A DNA stretch of 64,000 bases from Druceiella hillmani (taxonomy: Eukaryota > Arthropoda > Insecta > Lepidoptera > Hepialidae), in the NCBI GenBank assembly GCA_039881145.1, contig JAYKKI010000013.1, positions 40,939,501-41,003,500 of the forward strand. The letters are read 5' to 3'. Of this stretch, positions 60,379-64,000 are shown one piece after another. Each line of letters begins with the position of its first letter. Positions within the stretch are counted from its first letter, which is position 1. The notes under the pieces are model-generated. The model was not told the DNA's origin, did not search any database, and saw nothing but the letters and a program-made list of their open reading frames with translations. The position numbers and the translations under genes are program-made.

Positions 60379-60472
60379 AAAAAAAATTGTTTGTGACAGG
60401 TACCCGTTTCCAGTAACATGTTACATATAACACGTTACTGGAAACGGGTACCTGTCACAAACAATTTTTTTT
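60379..60472. repeat. perfect hairpin, 39-bp arms
   Basis: The left arm (60379-60417) runs from A8-TTGTTTGTGACAGG to TTTCCAGTAAC, and the right arm (60434-60472) is its exact complement. After one mismatch the loop can extend by TGTTA/TAACA around cata. It carries KpnI-type ggtacc in each arm. No mismatch in 39 bp suggests a recent event. Confidence 0.96.
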
Positions 60473-62342
60473 AATCCAAATGATGCAATTACGTAAATAT
60501 GAACTCTTTATTAACCTCTTTTGATACTTTTGTTTAACTTCAATTTAATAATAAAACAAACTTAGGGACATAATTTCAGAATTAAAAACTATCTAATCTG
60601 CCTCAACAGTAACTGATTTTTGATAATATAATTTGCTTAGGAATGTTTAATGTCACAAGGGTACGATAATATGATATAATAGAATTAGTTGCAGTGACAT
60701 GCTCAAAGAAGAATACTGAAAATGGGCTATTATAATAAGGTCGACCATAGAATGAAGTCCTTTTTGTGTCGTAAGTTGATATTAAATGAGATTAGATTTA
60801 AATGATTTACAATATGGTATAAATTTCCTATTGTAATAAAACACATTTCTCCTGTAACTCTTTCTAATAAATAATATCCGAGACTCTTTTAACAATAAAA
60901 TGTAGTAAGTATACCATCAATAGCAAATAATAATAACAAGTATGAAAAATAATTAGCGCCAGCATTTTAATAATTTCTACTCTGAGTAACCGCTTCTTGC
61001 TAAACACAAACATCAAGCAAAAGAACATCAAGTTCAGACAAGCCATTAACTAATTGAGCTAGTGGTGTTTATGGAAAGCAAAAATTATTCATATTTCAAT
61101 TTGAAAAAACCAGAGTTAGAGAATGTGAAGAGAAGCTATTTCTTTAACTAAATAAATCTGGTAACCAGACGTTTTACGGAGTCGTGTTCCATAATTCCAT
61201 AAATCCAAGATGTTATAAAGTAGAGTCCTTTTTGCCTTTATATTTCTCTAAGTAAACCATTCCCTCAGTAACGACGGAACAGAATTTGTTATGATTTTCA
61301 TTATGGATAGGTTGATTTACGGTTAATGTCTTATTGATTATAATTTATGAAAACTATCCCACCTGTGACAATCGACATGGATGCGGTCGGAAAAAATCAT
61401 TCATTAGAGATATGTTTGCATGCGATGTTTGAATCATTAGGTATAAATAAAAACTGTTATACACAACAATATTATTCACATAATGTTCTACAACAAAGCT
61501 CAAGAAAGCACATGTGTATAGTTTTCATAAAGTCCATAATAAATATCTTACCCTTAGACCTGATCATTCAACCAATTTTCTAGAGCTTATTTTGCAAAAT
61601 TCTGCTTATCTTCTTCAAATTAAATGTCATAGCAATCTTTGCAACTTGTATGGTTTAAATATCTCCTACCTATAGCAATTTCCTAATAAATAGTTTAAAA
61701 GTTTTGACGCCGTTTTTAAATAAACAAAATGATACGCGTGGGCTTTTTAGTATTGATACATGATGCATTAATGCACATAAAAGCCTACCCGTGCGAAGCT
61801 GGCTCGTGTCGCTAATATCCGAAAAAATAAAGTGTTATAAATAAAGTATAATATGAGGTCCATTATTAGCTATAGAGAAATCAGAAAAAATCGGATTTTT
61901 AATTATTTTTATGTTCATGTTATATTTATATACTTATCTACAATTTTCAAATTAAATAAAACAAATTGAGTGTATAGTTTATATTCGAAAATGAAAATAC
62001 AATCCTCAGAAGCAAGCCCGTCAGTAACTTGGATTCATTTGACATTTCTTGCAAGGTTATCGCAATTTTTATTCCTTGACTGAAAGAACACATTTAATGA
62101 TATTCCACAGTTATTTGTGTTGAAGACATTGTCGTATGCAATTTACTTCATATTATTTGTTCAGGACAGCTAGGAGGAAATAGTATCCAGTTCATTGATC
62201 TCATAATCACTCGACGTGCCGTACTTAGGCAAACCCGCTAAGCTTTATGTTGATAAAATCCAACATGCGCCCTATTTTTGAAAAATCAAATAGGTAAATT
62301 GTATATATATAGATTACAATCGCGTACGCATTTTGTCATAAA

Positions 62343-62425
62343 ATGCCAAATTGTGCAATTAATTGGTGCAGGAGTCGGAGTGGGACATCAAATTTAGAAA
62401 AAATTACATAACATTTCATTTGTGA
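62343..62425 (+). pseudogene. THAP-domain-like fragment
   Basis: From an ATG at 62343 the frame reads MPNCAINWCRSRSGTSNLEK, then IT, and then a stop. MP.C....C at the start, followed by a basic stretch and 'K(I/V)T', is the normal opening of a THAP zinc finger (C2CH, found in THAP proteins and P-element-type transposases). The first two zinc ligands are Cys4 and Cys9. A frame disruption lies right where the conserved FH would follow, and the later Cys/His pair and AVPTF-like end are not seen. It may be a decayed gene or transposase fragment, or the start of an exon. Confidence 0.4.
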
Positions 62426-64000
62426 ATATATAATTTTTATATTATATCATTTATTTCAAAGCTAATAGTTAAAATTTATAAATTATTTGTAATAGTAATT
62501 CACATGTACTTTTTCAAATTTATAATATTAATATAATAGAAGTATACAAAGGATAAATAAAATTCAAGTGTCTATCTGCAGTTTTGAAATATTTGAATTA
62601 TAATCGTATATCCATTTATTTACAAGACACCAAAGCTCAAAATATGATTTTAAAAATTTGACCAAAAATTTTAGTAATTAACATAGCGAATGGAATACGG
62701 CAAATGTCAATGCGCCTATCGGGTATCGTGTGATTGCGATTACTAATTTAGAATCGGTTTATATTCAAATAAAGGTTTAGGTAAATTTAAACCAACATTT
62801 ACGTTTAAAAAGTTTGTACTATTAATAGTTAGTCAAATACGTGTGGCCACTTCGTTAAGATTTAAATATTAAACTTAAGCATTAAATATCAGACTCCTCC
62901 TTCTCTTTGGTTACGGTTGTTTAGTTGTTATATGTCATCTCCTTCTAATATTTTCAATCTGTGATACTTTTTAAAATATCAATGAGGCATACAAACTAAG
63001 CGCCAATGTTTTGCCGATGAATTTTTCGCTGCTATAAACGTAATGTGAATCCGCATCATAACGATATCATTATTACGCATCAACTGTGTAACGTTTGTTT
63101 ACTTAATATAAAAATTTAGTCATTGCAATTGGCAAGGGACAATTAGAGTGATTTGTTATTAATATATGTATTTAACAGGAAAAAGCTTGGATAACTATAT
63201 TAAATGTCAATTATTGGTTTTATTATTTTCATTGATTCCCAAGGGATCCAAATATTGTCTTTTTAATTTATTGTTTTTTACAATATTTTTAATTTAATAT
63301 GTTATAGGATCATTAAGTATTATTTTATTGTTCACATTTTTTTATGGAAAACATACTTATATATTATACCTTTGATGTAACCAAATATACCTTGTATATC
63401 AGTACTGCATAAAACTATGATTAAGACTGATGACAACACATGAATTATACCGATGTTAACTTATGAATTTAAGCGCCCATATTTTAAAAAACATAGTTCC
63501 CACCTATGGCATATACATTAGTTGCCTACTCCGCAATGTGGATAATATTAAGAACTTTTATTTTGTAATAACTAAGTTGAATAGTACAATATATTTACAG
63601 TCTAAATTAATGTCTTCAAGTACCGAGTCACCAAAATGAAAAATGGTCATTCTTACTATCTACAGAATGTCTATAAGTACTTTAAAATTAATATTAAGAT
63701 TAGGTGGATCAAGTTTAATGAAAAAGTACACATTACAGAGTTCATTTTTGATAGTCCCATAATACATAGCTCGGTAATTAAATACTATCGAACAATGCTT
63801 ATCGATATTGTCATAGCCGCGATAATCGCCATTTAGAATATATATGATTGGCGCGCTATCTGATCTCTTGCAATAAAACATGTACACTGCGTTAGCTAAT
63901 CCGAAGAGAGTACGATTCCCCTATCCTCCTCAAATTTTGACACCATTTGTTGAATAGTAATTTTTTTTAATTACTCGTTCAGTGGTTAATTAGGTCCATG
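62426..64000. other. AT-rich gene-free stretch
   Basis: No gene is recognised. The overlapping frames on both strands at 63636-63887 have no recognisable domain. Confidence 0.6.

Larger units (their letters stand above)
59554..62342. other. AT-rich gene-free stretch
   Basis: No intact gene is present. At 61733-61819 the sequence goes from gatacgcgtgggcttttta to aaaagcctacccgtgcgaag and then ctggctcgtgtcgctaatat. Its end resembles a common arthropod repeat tail (cgaagccgggtcgggtcgctagtat). The 78-codon frame at 61347-61583 is unrecognised. Confidence 0.55.

Noticed and set aside
60379..60472. miRNA precursor
   Set aside because: A fully matched 39-bp stem with an A-run and T-run at its base is atypical of animal miRNA hairpins; without small-RNA data it is left as a hairpin.

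Overview
This window looks like gene-free nuclear DNA of an insect or close arthropod: a long intron or an intergenic stretch. It is very AT-rich (roughly 70% by eye, not computed) and full of (TA)n microsatellites. It holds no open reading frame that reads as an intact gene. The arthropod call rests on three things. First, a dispersed repeat begins ACCGGCCAAGTG and ends in a 'ggtatggaaccct' tail. Second, another repeat ends '...acgaagtcgcgggta'. Third, there are degenerate TTAGG/CCTAA blocks of a kind common in insect DNA. I cannot name the species or order.

Layout. 0-9 kb: microsatellites, a 256-bp foldback element (2779-3034) and worn interspersed repeats. 9-15 kb: three copies of a foldback repeat family that carries a hammerhead-ribozyme-like sequence (9204-9454, 13925-14117, 15017-15167), plus a tRNA-derived SINE head (11702-11772, minus strand). 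16-20 kb: a 35-bp tandem repeat and the best protein-coding relic, a broken hAT-superfamily transposase of the GTF2IRD2/ZBED-like group (about 17790-19340). 20-24 kb: a cluster of mobile elements, namely a CpG-rich inverted-repeat element (21784-22133), another hammerhead-like foldback copy (22383-22612), an array of tandem small hairpins (22893-23046) and a MITE with TA target duplications (23328-23695). 24-34 kb: mostly unique AT-rich DNA, with two stretches of more even composition that could be conserved regulatory DNA (29930-30180, 32945-33195) and two perfect hairpins. 34-39 kb: CT and TA microsatellites, a CCTAA-rich block, a retrotransposon-like tail, a foldback with a G-rich edge, a complete 'ccggccaag' repeat and a fifth foldback copy. 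41-50 kb: three copies of a repeat of about 650 bp, the last one running into a 300-bp compound microsatellite. 57-60 kb: a 95-bp tandem repeat, a 48-bp satellite with 16.75 copies and dimeric order, and a perfect 39-bp-arm hairpin. 62.3 kb: a short THAP-domain-like coding fragment.

No genes act together here. The biology is transposon decay and repeat growth. The most interesting signal is the hammerhead-like motif. Its CTGANGA box, GAAA box and flanking stems recur on both strands in several foldback copies, and changes in stem II keep the pairing. It carries one nucleotide more than the hammerhead consensus, so catalysis is a testable guess and has not been shown.
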